From NCBI GenBank assembly GCA_943704415.1, contig CALSCO010000498.1, forward strand, positions 1-29,955: a stretch of 29,955 nt of DNA, in the 5' to 3' direction. The stretch's first letter is position 1. Every line of letters begins with the position of its first letter. The stretch comes from Parvularia atlantis. Its lineage: Eukaryota > Opisthokonta > Rotosphaerida. The translations under genes were made by a program, and so were the position numbers. The notes under the pieces are model-generated. The model had not been told where the DNA came from. It saw only the letters and a list, made by a program, of their open reading frames with translations, and searched no databases. This document shows positions 10,043-20,670 of the stretch, one piece after another.

Positions 10043-12411
10043 ATGATGCACGCGACGATCCGCGCGGTGATGGCCGCCAACCGCAGCGACCGCGAGGCTG
10101 TGCGCCAGTGCCTCACGGGCGCGGCGGGCGGCGCGCCGATGCTTGCGGCGCTCACCTACCGCCAGCTGCACGACGTGGCGCTGCGAGTGGCCACGCAGCT
10201 GATCGAGAGCGGCGTCCAGAGCGGTGCGCGCATCAGCGGCGGCAACGAACCACACACGCCGATGCTGACGGCCACCCGGGCGGCGCAGGCGACCGCGTCG
10301 CGATCGTCCTGCCCAACGGCATCGACTTTGTGGCCGCGTTCCTCGGCACGACCTACGCGCGCGCCGTGGCCGTGCCGCTCAACCCGAAGCTGTCCAAAGG
10401 CGAGCTCGCGTTCTACCTGGACGACGCCAGCTCCAAGGCACGCGCCCACGCAATCGCTCGTTGCGCGCGACCTTACGGCGCCCTCGCCAGATCGCCATCG
10501 TCAGCTTGGGCGCACCCCAGGCCATCGTCGACGCCGCCAAGGAGCAGCGCACGCCGCTGTGGCAGATCAACACGAGCGTGCGTGCGCGCGTCCCAGCAAA
10601 CGGACGCGATATGCGGCGCGCTGATCACTCGACCGACCGCGCCAGGCAAGCAACGCCGCGTCGGTCCTGCGCCCCGTCAGCACCGCGCCGACGCCGCCGC
10701 GGCCGCCGCAGACGGTCGAGCCGCAGGCGCGTGATCGTCGACGTGGTTCGGCGTCGCGGTCGTGAACCCCGGCCATCCGCAGCCTGACGACGTCGCGCTC
10801 TTCCTGCACACGAGCGGCACGACCGGGCGGCCCAAGGGCGTGCCACTGACCAACGCAAACCTCGTCGCGTCCATGCGCAACATCCGCGAGTCGTACGCGA
10901 TCGGTGCGGCGCCGTCGCGGCTCGCTGCACGCGGCCGACCTGCCGTCTATCGCCTGACGTGTGCCACAGCCCCGAGCGACCGCTCGCTGCTCGTCATGCC
11001 GCTGTTTCACGTGCACGGGCTCATCGGCGTGCTGCTCACGTCGCTCGGCGCGGGCGCGTCTGTCGTCATCCAGAACCCCAATTTCTCGGCGCGGGCGTTC
11101 TGGCCGCACTTTCTCGGTGCGCGGCCGAGCGGCGTCCCATGCAACAAATGCTGGCACTGCCGCTGTCGCTGCTGATGCTGCTGTGCGCTCACACCGCCAG
11201 AGAATCAGTGCACGTGGTACAGCGCCGTGCCGACCATCCACCAGATCCTGCTGCGCCACGCCGACACCGACTTCACCACCAAGGGCCAGCTGCGCTTCAT
11301 CCGGTGCGGCGCCCGTTAAACAGGCGCAGCGCGCATGTTAAGCTGCGTGCGGCACAGCTCGGGCAGCTCGGCGCTGCCGGGTCCCGTGCTCCATACGCTC
11401 GAGGCCAAGTTTGGCGCGCCCGTGCTCGAGGCGTACGCCATGTCCGAGGCGGCTCACCAGATGACGACGAACCCGCTGCCACCGCAGGTACGTGCGTGCG
11501 GTCGGTGCTGCGCTTGCCGAGTGCTCAGGGCGCGCACGCCCAGCCGCATAAGCCCAACTCGGTCGGCAAGCCGGTCGGCCTTGAGGTGACGGTGCTGCGC
11601 CACGGCGAGCTCGGCAAGGACATGGCGGGCGAGCGCGCTAAGGTGCCGACATGCACACGCAGTGCGACGACGCGGCAGCTGAAATGTGCACACGCAGGTG
11701 CACGAGCGCGGCGAGGTCGTCATCCGCGGCCCGAACGTGATGCGCGGCTACTGGAAGAACGCGGACGCGAACGCGACCAGCTTTGTGACGCTGCACGGTG
11801 TTGCGGGCGCGTCGTGGTTCCGCACGGGCGACGAGGGTGCGTCCGCACAATGGCGCAGTGGGCGCACGCCATTTGACACGGCCGCGAACGAAGGCTACCT
11901 CGACGACGACGGCTACCTCTTCCTGACCGGCCGGATCAAGGAGCTGATCAACCGCGGTGGCGAGAAGATCGCGCCGCCGGAAGGTGCGCTGCGCCAGCGT
12001 GCACAGGCGGATCGGCTGAGCTCGTCGCAGTCGACGCGGTCATGCTCGAGCACCCGGCCGTGGCCGAGGCCGTGTCGTTCGCCGTGCCGGACGAGCTCTA
12101 CGGCCAGGTGCGCGCACTGTTGTCTGCGAGACAGGCGGCCAACGGCTTGCTGCAGGCCGTGCACGCGGCCGTGGTGCTGCGCGAGTCGTATGTGGGCAAG
12201 GTCTCAGGCGACGACATTCGCGTGTGGCTCAAGGGCAAGCTCGCCGCGTTCAAGGTACGCGCGCACGCACGCTTGCCACAGCGTTGGTGCTCAGCATGTG
12301 GCGCAGACTCCCGCGCACGTCTACGTCGTCAGAGAGATGCCGCGCACGGCCACGGGGAAGATTCAGCGCAAGGCCATCTCGGAGCTACTCTTCAAGCCGG
12401 CCAAGCTGTGA
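10043..12411 (+). CDS. AAE3/Pcs60-type acyl-CoA synthetase (probable oxalate-CoA ligase), peroxisomal
   Basis: About 14 exons, roughly 540 residues, of the ANL adenylate-forming superfamily. It activates a carboxylate to an acyl-AMP and then transfers it to CoA. Motifs in order: [15 protein letters not shown], the P-loop [55 protein letters not shown], then [18 protein letters not shown] and the catalytic-lysine block [12 protein letters not shown]. The [17 protein letters not shown] block resembles the plant AAE3/yeast Pcs60 branch, which uses oxalate; substrate is inferred from that. The last three residues are AKL, a type-1 peroxisomal signal variant. At least one intron (donor at 10438) begins GC, and a second GC donor near 10730 is tentative. 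Start ATG 10043 follows directly after a TG repeat; an upstream exon is possible. It converges on the HAD gene (56 bp). Confidence 0.9.
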
Positions 12412-12467
12412 CGCACATCGCCCGCACCCCACGCACACCGCCCGCACCCCTCGCGCACACGCACACC

Positions 12468-13732
12468 CTAGGAAACGTTACTCAGGAGCTCGTGGTGCTG
12501 CGCCACGAGGTAGTCGGCCGCGGCCGCGAAGCTGTCGAAGACCATGTCGGCGGTGACGCCGGGCACCTTGGCCTCGTCGCCCTCGCGGTACTTGCCCGTG
12601 CGCACGAGGAACGCCTACGCTGCAATGTCAGCCAGGGCGTACGGCTGCGAGTGCATGGGCATCAGCCACGCACGCGGAGGCCAACGGCCTGGGCGCCACC
12701 GACGTCGTCGCGCATGTCGTCGCCGATCATGACGGCCTCGTGCGGCTCGACGTTGCTGCGCAGCTCGGCTGTCAGCACGGTCCGTGCCGACGCGAGCGGG
12801 GGGCGCGGGGCACGCAACAGCTCCCTCAGCACGGTCTGGAAGAAGGCGGGCGAGGGCTTGCCGATGACCTTGCGTCAACCGTCAGGCGACGCGGCACGGC
12901 GGCAGGACGCGCGCACGCGCCGGCGCACCTCGGCGGTGCGGCCGGTGGTGTACTCGAGCGCGGCGACAAACGCGCCCGCGCCCAGGCTCAGGCCCGATCG
13001 CGTCTCAAAGTAGCGTGCTGACAGCGCGCCCACAGCGGTCAGCATGCGCACGGTCATGCCGCAGCCCCCCCCCCCCCCCCCCGGCCTGCAACGCAACACT
13101 TGTTCATCGCGAGCAGCGGCGCGGCCGGGTTGTCCTTGAGCAGACGGAAGGCCTCGTTGAGCTGCGCGTGCGGCCTGAGCAGACGGCGTCGTTGCGCACA
13201 GGTGCGCGCACCCGTGCGTAGTGCAGCTGATCGGGCGCGAGGCCAACGACGACGGCGTTCGGGTCGTGCGTGGCCGCGTCCGCAAACTCTTCCTGCACGT
13301 CCCTTGAGCCCACCACAGCCACGTGCGCGGCCGCGCACCGCTGCGTCGGGGTGCACGAAGAGCAGCGGTCGCAGGCCGCGCGCGTGCACGATCGCGCGGG
13401 CCGCCGAGATGGACGTGAACAGCTCGGCCGGCTGCACGCACCGCGCACGCGTTCAGCTGCGCAATCGATGCTCCACAGGTGCGCGCACGCCTTGACGTCG
13501 ATGCCGAACGTGAGCAGGCGCCCGAGGATGGCGCGGGTAGACTCCTTGGTCGTGTTGGAGACGAAGCGCACGAGCAGCCCGGCCTCGCGCAGCCGCGTCA
13601 CGCCCTCGGCCGCGCCCCGCAGCGGCATGTCTTCGACGTGCAGGGTACTGTGCGCAGCGTGCACCTCAGTCGCGTGGCGGCCGCGCGCGCAACGCACCCC
13701 GACAGGTCGACGAGGACCGCGCGCAGCCGCAT
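12468..13732 (-). CDS. HDHD2/LHPP-type HAD-superfamily phosphatase
   Basis: About eight exons, roughly 280 residues. The nucleophile motif is DLSGTLHVED, with the first intron splitting the Gly codon. Then come RFVSNTTKES (HAD motif II region), ELFTSISAAR, GLAPDQLHYA, the cap region ending in GLSLGAGAFVAALEYTTG, VIGKPSPAFF with the motif III Lys, and MIGDDMRDDVGGAQAVG with the motif IV acidic residues. This order matches HDHD2/LHPP (NagD-like, C2-capped) phosphatases, which act on phosphorylated small molecules or phospho-histidine/lysine; the substrate is unknown. One intron carries an 18-nt homopolymer, and one starts GC (donor at 13490). The end (NVS then TAG) is read directly. It shares a 65-bp divergent promoter with the gene at 13798. 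Confidence 0.85.
13065..13082. repeat. 18-nt C homopolymer inside an intron of the HAD gene
   Basis: Eighteen consecutive C on the + strand, so a G18 run in the transcript, within an intron just after the NK codons of the HAD phosphatase. Confidence 0.95.
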
Positions 13733-13797
13733 GAGGAACGCGGTGAAGGTACGGTGACGAGCGGACACAATCACAGCGTCACTTGATCAGTACCGTG

Positions 13798-14653
13798 ATG
13801 TCTGTAGCGCACGCAAGCTTCGAGCTCGAGGATCCGCGGCTGGCGGCGGCGTACGCGGCCGGGTACGCGGCGGGCGCGCTGGCCAAGGCGGTGGAGATGC
13901 GCGACGTGCGGCGGGCGCGCGAGGCGGGGCGCGTGGCATCGGGCGAGGCGACGCGGATGGCGCGCAGCGAGCGCGAGGGCCGCGCCACGCACACGCAGCA
14001 CGAGTCGTCGCGGCTGCACCTGCGCTACGTCGACGAGCTGCTGACGATCAAGTGCGGCGCGGACCTGCTGGACGCGCAGGTGTTTGACGTGCACGGCGCG
14101 GCCAAGGAGCTGACCGAGGCCTTTGCGGCCTTCGCGGCCGTGCGCGCGCACCTGCTCGGGCCAGGTGCGTGCGACACACGACGCCCCACGTCAAGCAGGC
14201 GCTGACCCTGCGCACGCGCACGTGACAGACGGCTTCGACACGAGGGACCCGTCGACGCGCGTGCTTGTCGTGGGCGACGGGACGACGCCGCGCGCCGGGG
14301 CGACGTTTGCGCTGCGCACGTCGTGGACGGTGCACTCGGTCGACCCGCTCATGCGGCGCATGGGCCCGTGGGACGCGGTGCAGCGCCTCGAGACGCACCG
14401 GGCGCGCGTGCAGGACCTGTGCATTGAGGGCGAGCGCGTGATCGTCGTGATGGTGCACTGCCACGTGACCATGGACGAGGCGCTCGGGTCGCTCGTAAGG
14501 CGCCCGACGAGGCTGGGCGTCGTCGCGGCACCGTGCTGCGACTACGCGCAGCATCAGACGCTCGTGTACGGGCACCCGCCGGTGGCGCAGTACGAGGACG
14601 TGAGCATGGCGTCAGGCCGTCGCGAGATGCGCGTGTGGCTCATGCAGCGATAA
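13798..14653 (+). CDS. Uncharacterised protein with Rossmann/methyltransferase-like C-terminal half
   Basis: Two exons (13798-14164 and 14229-14653) and a 64-nt intron give 263 residues. I do not recognise the family. The N-terminal half is helical and Ala/Arg-rich (AAYAAGYAAGALAKAVEM). The C-terminal half starts with TRVLVVGDGTTPRAGATFAL, a strand plus glycine-rich turn like motif I of class I SAM-dependent methyltransferases, followed by a strand ending in SVDP, like motif II. Two further strands are ERVIVVMVHCHVTMDEAL and LGVVAAPCCDYAQ, with a PCC motif where such enzymes often place a catalytic or ligand loop. A Rossmann fold is therefore inferred, but methyltransferase activity is not shown. 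It is divergent from the HAD gene (65 bp) and convergent with GMPPA (74 bp). Confidence 0.7.
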
Positions 14654-14727
14654 ACACAGCACACAACACACACGCAGACGCGCAAACAGGCGTGCAACAA
14701 GCAAAGGCCGGCCCTGCGGCGCCGCGC

Positions 14728-16634
14728 TCACATGATGATCTGGTTGCGCGACGACGACGACAGGTCCTTGTGCGGGAGCACGACGCAGTTGCGCACGATC
14801 ACCTCGCCGCACACCTTGACGTCCTCGCCTGCGGGACCAGCCCATCAGCCCGCGGTGCACACACATCAGGACGCACACGCACCGAAGATCGTCACGATGT
14901 TCTCGCTCGTCCCGCGCACGCCAAACATGTGCTCGCGGCCAGACTTGTCGCCGCCCTCGATGCGCGTCCACTCGCCCACGGACGACTGCCAGCCGATGAT
15001 GCTGTTGAGGATGCACGCGTGGTCCTGCACGCGCGCGCGCGCGCGCGGGGCACACGTTAGTTGTGCTGCATGCGCGCTGTCGGGCACAAGGGGCGCGCGC
15101 CTTGATCGTCACGTCGTCGAGGATGATCGACTCCTTGATGCGCACGCCCGCGCCGATGACCGCGTTGGCGCCGATCGACACGTTTGGTCCGATCTGCGCA
15201 CCCACCCGCGTCAGCCACCTGCAGACGACAGCGACAGCGCACGCGCCATGGCAGTCGCGTCGATGCGCGCCGTCGGGTGCAAAAAGACCGTGCCCTGGAT
15301 CGCCGGCCCGCCGGCCGCGCTCGTCGCGAGCTTGGCCGGGTCGCTCTTCTTCATCAGATCGAGCGCGAGCGCGTTGGCTGGCAGCGCCGAGCTGCGCACG
15401 CAAGACGCGCTGTCGGAAACGACGCTGCGCTGCGCTGCAGACGCGAGTGCGCACCCGGCGCTCTTGACCTGCGTCCAGTTGCTCTCCGTCACGTACACAA
15501 AGAGCTTGCCGGCACTGGCCATCGGGCTGAGCACGTCCTGCGCCCAGCATCAGCGAACGGCGGCTCAGGCGTGTTGCGCCGCGCGCACCTGCTCGAGGCG
15601 GATCGTGTCTTGGTCGCGCCCGTCGAGGTCGGTACCGCTGCGGCGGGCGCGGTTGGCGTGGCGCGCGGCGGCGGTCAGCCGGGGCACGTGCCTGTGGTTG
15701 CGCCGGTAGATCTCGCCCAGCATGTCGAAGATGCTCGGGCGGAAGCAGTACACGCCGCAGCTGATCACGTCGCTCACAAACGTCTCGGGCTTCTCGGCGT
15801 AGTGCACGACCTGCGCGTCGGCGCGTCAGGGCGCTGGACGCACATGCACCGCGCACGCGCCTTGTTGCCGTCGCCCACGACGATCACGCCGAGGTCGTGC
15901 GTCATCTCCTTCGGCACCTGGCAGCCGCGTGAGGCGTACGAACATCTTGCACGCACGGCACGGCGATCGCACCTTCTTGCCGAGGATGGTCGCGTGGCCG
16001 TCGCTGCCGTGCGCCTTGTGCGTCTGGGCGCAGGGTGTGAGTGCGGCACACGCGTGCGCGCACGCGCGGTCGCACCTGCAGCAGGTCGGCCAGGTGGAAG
16101 TCGGTCACGACGTCGGCGTGCAGGACGAAGAAGCACTCGGGCTCGCCGGCGAGGACGAGGTCGCGGAAGTGGTACAGCCCGCCGGCCGTGCCCAGCGCCT
16201 TGTACTCGCGCACGTATCTTTCGCCGTGGGGCCGGGCGTGAGCCGATGTGCGTGCGGATGCCGCAAAGCGCGCGACACGCACTTGACCGAAATCTTGAGG
16301 CGCGTCTCGGTCTCCTGGATGAACGCCTGGAACAGCGTGGGCTCGTAGAAGCCGACGAGGATGACCTCCTTGAGGCCGGGCACCTGATGCGGGCCGATGA
16401 GGCGGGCGATGCGCGCATCGCCGGAGCGCGGGCGCACCTTGGCGCACGCGGCGATATGGTGGTAGATGAGCGGCTCGCCCGCGAGCGGGAAGAGTGGCTT
16501 AGGCAAGCGGAACGAGAGTGGGCGGAAGCGCGTGCCTGCCACGCCGCGTGCAATGTCAGGCCCGGGCGCAGACGCGGCGAGAGCGGCGCACCGCGCGACG
16601 GCCCGCCGATGAGGATGACGGCCTTTGACGTCAT
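14728..16634 (-). CDS. GMPPA: Mannose-1-phosphate guanylyltransferase subunit alpha (GMPPA-like)
   Basis: Twelve exons, about 420 residues. An N-terminal nucleotidyltransferase domain begins MTSKAVILIGGPSRGTRFRPLS with FRLPKPLFPLAGEPLIYHH. It continues with EVILVGFYEP, LGTAGGLYHFRDLVL, FFVLHADVVTDF, VVHYAEKPETFVSD and SCGVYCFRPSIFDML. The C-terminal half is a left-handed beta-helix with HPTARIDATAMIGPNVSIG, IGAGVRIKESIILDD, LNSIIGWQSSVGEW and the closing LPHKDLSSSSRNQIIM, matching the IVLPHKEL..NQII end of GMPPA. In animals GMPPA is the regulatory partner of GMPPB, which makes GDP-mannose for glycosylation. Three introns begin with GC instead of GT (donors at 15860, 15246, 15100). A perfect TGACGTCA overlaps its start codon. 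It shares a 57-bp divergent promoter with the MINDY gene. Confidence 0.93.
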
Positions 16635-16689
16635 GGCAGCCGCTGCGCGCTGTATGTTAATTGTTTGTTGATTGTTGTCGCTGACGTCA
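16626..16689. promoter_or_regulatory. Bidirectional promoter with two TGACGTCA (CRE-type) palindromes
   Basis: TGACGTCA occurs at 16626-16633 (overlapping the GMPPA start codon) and at 16682-16689 (two bases before the MINDY ATG). The 48 bp between them are AT-richer than the surroundings, with TTAATTGTTTGTTGATTG. The octamer is the classical bZIP (CREB/ATF) site; binding is inferred. Confidence 0.6.
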
Positions 16690-16691
16690 CC

Positions 16692-18487
16692 ATGCAGCTC
16701 GAGCAGCAGCACGTGGACGCCGCGCACACGCCGCCGACGGCGATGGGCCAGGTGCGCCGTGCCGTGCCGTGCCGTGCCGTGCTGCACTCGCTGACGTGGC
16801 GTGGTGTGCACAGCAGGCGCCGGAGCAGCCGCACGGGCAGCCGCCGGCTGAGCAGCCGCCACCGGCCGAGCAGCAGCCGGAGCACGCACCGCCACACGCA
16901 GCACCGCCACCGCCGAGCGTGTACGAGGTCAAGCCGATCACGTGGAACGGCGGCACCGTGCGCATCGTGCTGCAGAACGAGAACGGCCCGTGCGCGCTCA
17001 TCGCCGTTGGTGCGCGCTCTGCACGTGTGCGCACGCATTGCTCTCACACGGCGCGCGCACCAGTCAACGTGCTCATCCTCCGCGGCGACATCATGATCCA
17101 CCCGGACATGGCGGCCGTGACGTTTGAGTACCTCGTCGAACTCATCGCCGACAAGCTGTTCACGTCCATCCCGCGCGACGCGACCGACGAGGTGCGCACG
17201 TTCTCGCACGCCTCGCACGCCTCGAACGCCTCGCACGCCTCGCACGCCTCGCACGCCTCGCACGCCTCGCACGCCTCGCACGCCTCACCGTGCGGTCGAT
17301 CGCACAGTACTGCGCCAACTTCCAGCAAAACATGCTCGACGTGCTCGCGGTGCTGCCTAAGGCGCAGACGGGCCTCGACGTCAACCTCAAGTTTGACGGG
17401 TGCGTGATGGCGTGCGTGACGGCATCATCCACGCGCGCACCGACGCACGGCGCAGCGTCGACATGTTTGAAGTCACGCCCGAGCTGATGCTGTTTGACCT
17501 CGTCGGCATCCGCCTTGTGCATGGCTGGATTGTGGACCCGCAGGACGTGCGCATCGCGCACACTGCTCAGTGGACGCGGCGTTGATGCCAGTGCGGCGAC
17601 CGCGCGCGCAAGCAGACCGAGACGTACGCGGCCACGCGCAACCTCAGCTACAACCAAGTCGTCGTCAAGGCGATGCGTGCCGACGATGCCGGTGTGCCGG
17701 ATACAGAGCTGCAACAGGGTGGCGTGCGGTGCGCGTGTGCGGCAGTGCGCGTTGACGTGCGGATGCATTGCACGCAGCCTTCGTCCTGCGCAACTTCCTG
17801 AGCCAGACGGCTTCGCAGCTGACGTTTGCGGGCATTGCGCAGCTGAGCGAGCGGTTGCGCGAAGGTGAGCTCGCGGTGCTCTTCCGCAACGACCACTTTG
17901 CGACCATCCTCAAGCGCCGGGTGCGTGCGCGCTCGTGTGGTTGAGCCGGCCTTGCAGCTGACTTGCACGAAGGACGAGCTGTTCTGCCTCGCCACTGACA
18001 GCGGGTTCAAGCACCTGCCGATCGTGTGCGTGCCCGAGCGCACCCGCTGGCGTCGCTGCGGCTGACGCGGGGCCGGCCGGACAGGTGGGAGACGATCTCA
18101 AACATCGAAAACAACGGCGTCTTTGTCGACGGCTTCTTCATGACGTACCGCGCGCAGGCGCCCGCCGACGACCGCGCCTCGCCCGCCATGCCGATGGGCA
18201 TGGATGACTACCGCCTCGCGGAGCAGCTGCAAGACGAGGAGCTGCGGCGAGACCCGCCGGGAGGCGTGGGGACGGTCTCGCGCGAGCAGCAGATGCTCCT
18301 GGACGAGGCGATGGCCCGCGAGGCGCAGCGCAAGTACGACGAGGAGCAGCTACGCCGCGCGTCGGCCGAGAGGCACCAACACGCCCGCCAGCAATCGCGG
18401 CAGCCGCAGCCGCAGCCTCAGTCTCTGCCGCAACCGCAGCCGCAGCCGCAGGCGTACTTGCGGACGTACCAGGTGCGCAAGCGCTGA
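16692..18487 (+). CDS. MINDY-family deubiquitinase (MINDY-1/2, FAM63-like)
   Basis: About nine exons, roughly 420 residues. After a short Gln/Pro-rich leader comes the catalytic region YEVKPITWNGG...VRIVLQNENGPCALIAVVNVL, where Cys of NENGPC is the expected nucleophile. It is followed by CANFQQNMLDVLAVLPKAQ, TGLDVNLKFDG, LFDLVGIRLVHGWIVDPQD, NFLSQTASQLT and LAVLFRNDHFATI, with the expected catalytic His. The end of the fold is IVWETISNIEN. MINDY enzymes trim K48-linked polyubiquitin from the distal end. The tail has MDDYRLAEQLQDEEL, which looks like a ubiquitin-interacting (MIU) motif as in MINDY-1, then Gln/Pro repeats. Intron 3 contains a 9-bp minisatellite. Neighbouring GMPPA shares its promoter; the 3' end faces GT61 over 187 bp. 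Confidence 0.92.
17204..17284. repeat. 9-bp minisatellite (TCGCACGCC) in a MINDY intron
   Basis: Nine tandem units of TCGCACGCC, one with a single base difference, fill most of the 116-nt intron at 17192-17307. The unit resembles an expanded stretch of the intron's own GC-rich sequence. Open frames through it on the other strand are artefacts. Confidence 0.95.
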
Positions 18488-18493
18488 GGGGAT

Positions 18494-18496
<3 letters not shown>

Positions 18497-18539
<43 letters not shown>
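18497..18539. repeat. (CA)n microsatellite
   Basis: About 21 perfect CA units starting nine bases after the MINDY stop codon, so in its 3' UTR or the convergent intergenic gap. Nothing else is recognised in that 187-bp gap. Confidence 0.95.
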
Positions 18540-18544
<5 letters not shown>

Positions 18545-18674
18545 ATGTCGTTGGCACGCAGAACGCTCAGCCACGACCACCGGCACCGGCACAGGCGCAG
18601 GCGCAGCCAGCGCGGTCCGACCGTGACGGCTTCTGCCTTCTCATGTGAAAATCAACTATGCACAAAGGCATCGC

Positions 18675-20424
18675 TTACACCACCGCCTGCACCCAGCGCG
18701 CCACAAAGTCCACGTCGACCGTCCCGCCTGCCTCGGTCGCGTCTGGGTCAAGGAAGGCGTTGTAGTACTGCAGCTGCAGCTCGGCCGCGAGGCTCACAAA
18801 GCACGTGTTCAACGGTGCGACCATGATCTGCGAGCAAGCACGAGTTAAGCGCGCGCGGCAGCAGGGCTGCATTGCGGCGCACCTCCAGCACCGGCGTGTC
18901 GGGTGCGACGGCGAAGAAGTTGCTCAGGCCCGCGCCGTGAGCGCCGATGACGGCCTTGGCCTGCGCGACGAGCAGCATGACGTCGCGGATGCTTCTCGGC
19001 CAGTCTGTTTGACTGAGCTCGACGAACGTCTCGGACGGAACGCGCCCTCTCAGCGTGCGCATGAGCTCGTGGTGGTTGAAGATGCGCCGCGAGTACTGGC
19101 GGGCGAGGACGAGCACGTGCTTGCGCGGCGGTGCAGACAGCGATAATCCCAGTCGTGCCCACAGACGGTCGCGCAGGTACTGCACGTGCACGGCGCCCGC
19201 TGACCCGCCGCAGTTGTGCGGCCCGTGCGGTGCGACGACGACGCGTGCAGAGACGCTGTCGCGGATGAGGATGCGCTCGCGCGGCATTCCCAGCAAAACT
19301 AGCAGGTCCACAGCCGGGCCACCGTTGCTGACGAGGATGTGCGCGCTGGGCAGAGCAATGATCTCGTCCAGCATTGCGCCGATGCGCGTGAGGCTGTTGA
19401 TCAGCTGATGATAAATCGCGACCGTCCACGGCGCTCCCATTGCCACGACCACGTCCACGACCACCCAGGACTCGGGCACCGATGGCATTTTCCTGTTGTT
19501 CTTCAGGTCGCGCAGCTCGCACTCGATGCTACCCGCGTTGGCAAACATACACGGCGGGCAGAAACCGCCGGGCGCAAAGGCGGCGTGTGCGTTGAGTGCA
19601 AGCCCGGCCGAGCTGGCGATCGCGTCCCGCAGGGCGACGACCATCGGCGGCATGTACGGGTACCCGCCGCGGCTGACGAGCGGCGCGAAGACGGCGGCGG
19701 GCGTGAGCGTCGTGTTGCCCGCGGCAGCGGCGAGGGCGCGCATGCAAGTGCTCGGGTCCCGCCCCTTGGAGCGCACCCAATCGCATGAGCCCTGGTACGG
19801 CTGCAAGATGGGCTCCCAGGTGTGCGTGAGGGCGTGCGCCCACCGCGCGCGCTCGGCGTCGCCGTGCGGCAGACCGACGACGGCGACGGCGCCGAGCTGC
19901 GCCGCTGTGCTGTCGTTGAACGCGCGCAAGACGTCAACGAACGGCTTCTCAACCACGATGACGTAGTCCTGCGGCGCTTGTGCGGGCGCCCTGCCCGACT
20001 TGAGAGCCCACCGCCGCTCGTCGACAGTTGCGGGCGGGAGCGCGTCCAGGGCCACAATCGCCGTGCGCAGCAGGTATCGCAGCGGTGCGCGGCGCGCGTC
20101 GGCCCACGACACATCCTTCCACTGCGGCCCCTGTGAGGCGTGCGCACACCAGACTTTAGCCGTGTGCACATGCACACGGAACCGGCGCCGCGCGTGCGCA
20201 CGCACCACCGACACATTCGCGCGCAGCTGCGCTTCCCACGTGGCGCTCGCGTGCTCAGCCGGTTCAATCACGCCCCGCAGCAGCGACGCGTTCACAGGCG
20301 GCGCCGCACCCTCGACGGGCCTCGCGTCCTCCAGTGGTCGCGCTCTGAACGCGCCGCCGTGGGCCAGCAGCAGCAGCAGCAGCAGCGCCGCGGCCACAGC
20401 CCCCCACGACCGCAAGGAGATCAT
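18675..20424 (-). CDS. GT61-family glycosyltransferase (DUF563), type II membrane protein
   Basis: Two exons (20424-18883 and 18827-18675) with a 55-nt intron give 564 residues. Translation starts MISLRSWGAVAAALLLLLLL, a signal anchor at about residues 7-20. The luminal domain has many Cys and sequons (NAS, NVS, NDS, NTT). The family core is DVVVAMGAPWTVAIYHQLINSL, then HILVSNGGPAVDLLVLLG, VLVLARQYSRRIFNHHELM and the hallmark VIGAHGAGLSNFFAVAP. After the intron VLE is joined to IMVAPLN, restoring the usual GT61 ending that a read-through frame lacks. GT61 enzymes include xylosyl-, arabinosyl- and O-GlcNAc-transferases (EOGT, POMGNT2); the sugar cannot be told. Its leader lies in the same interval as the 3' UTR of selenoprotein H upstream. 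Confidence 0.85.
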
Positions 20425-20670
20425 GCAAGAACACGTAAGGTTCAATTGACAACTGACGTCCGTGCGTGCCGACACTTCTCGTCGCTCGCGGCAGACTGCG
20501 TGCCGGTGGGGGAGGGCACGGCAGCCGCGGGGGAGGGCACGAGCGGCGCACAGGCTGAGCCCAATCGAGCATTCACAGTGGCACACAGATGTGCACAAAC
20601 ACACGCACGCGCACACATCGGCACCCGTTCGCGTACCCCCCGCCATGCATCGCCGGCAAAGGCGACGTGG

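Noticed and set aside
12800-12850. A possible extra intron in the HAD gene between FFQTVL and the MIGDD exon
   Set aside because: The stretch stays open and in frame, and no donor/acceptor pair improved the match clearly, so it was left as coding.
16631-17281. Minus-strand frame encoding tandem GVR repeats across the MINDY/GMPPA region
   Set aside because: The repeats come from the intronic 9-bp minisatellite read antisense, and the rest overlaps MINDY coding exons.
17204-17284. Regularly spaced repeat that could be taken for a CRISPR-like array
   Set aside because: The 9-bp units are directly adjacent without spacers, inside a spliceosomal intron of a eukaryotic gene.
20425-20646. Upstream extension of the GT61 frame to a 632-residue product
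   Set aside because: The added residues are low-complexity and Cys-rich, have only an alternative upstream start, and would run through the region following the selenoprotein H SECIS. ATG 20424 directly before the signal anchor is better.
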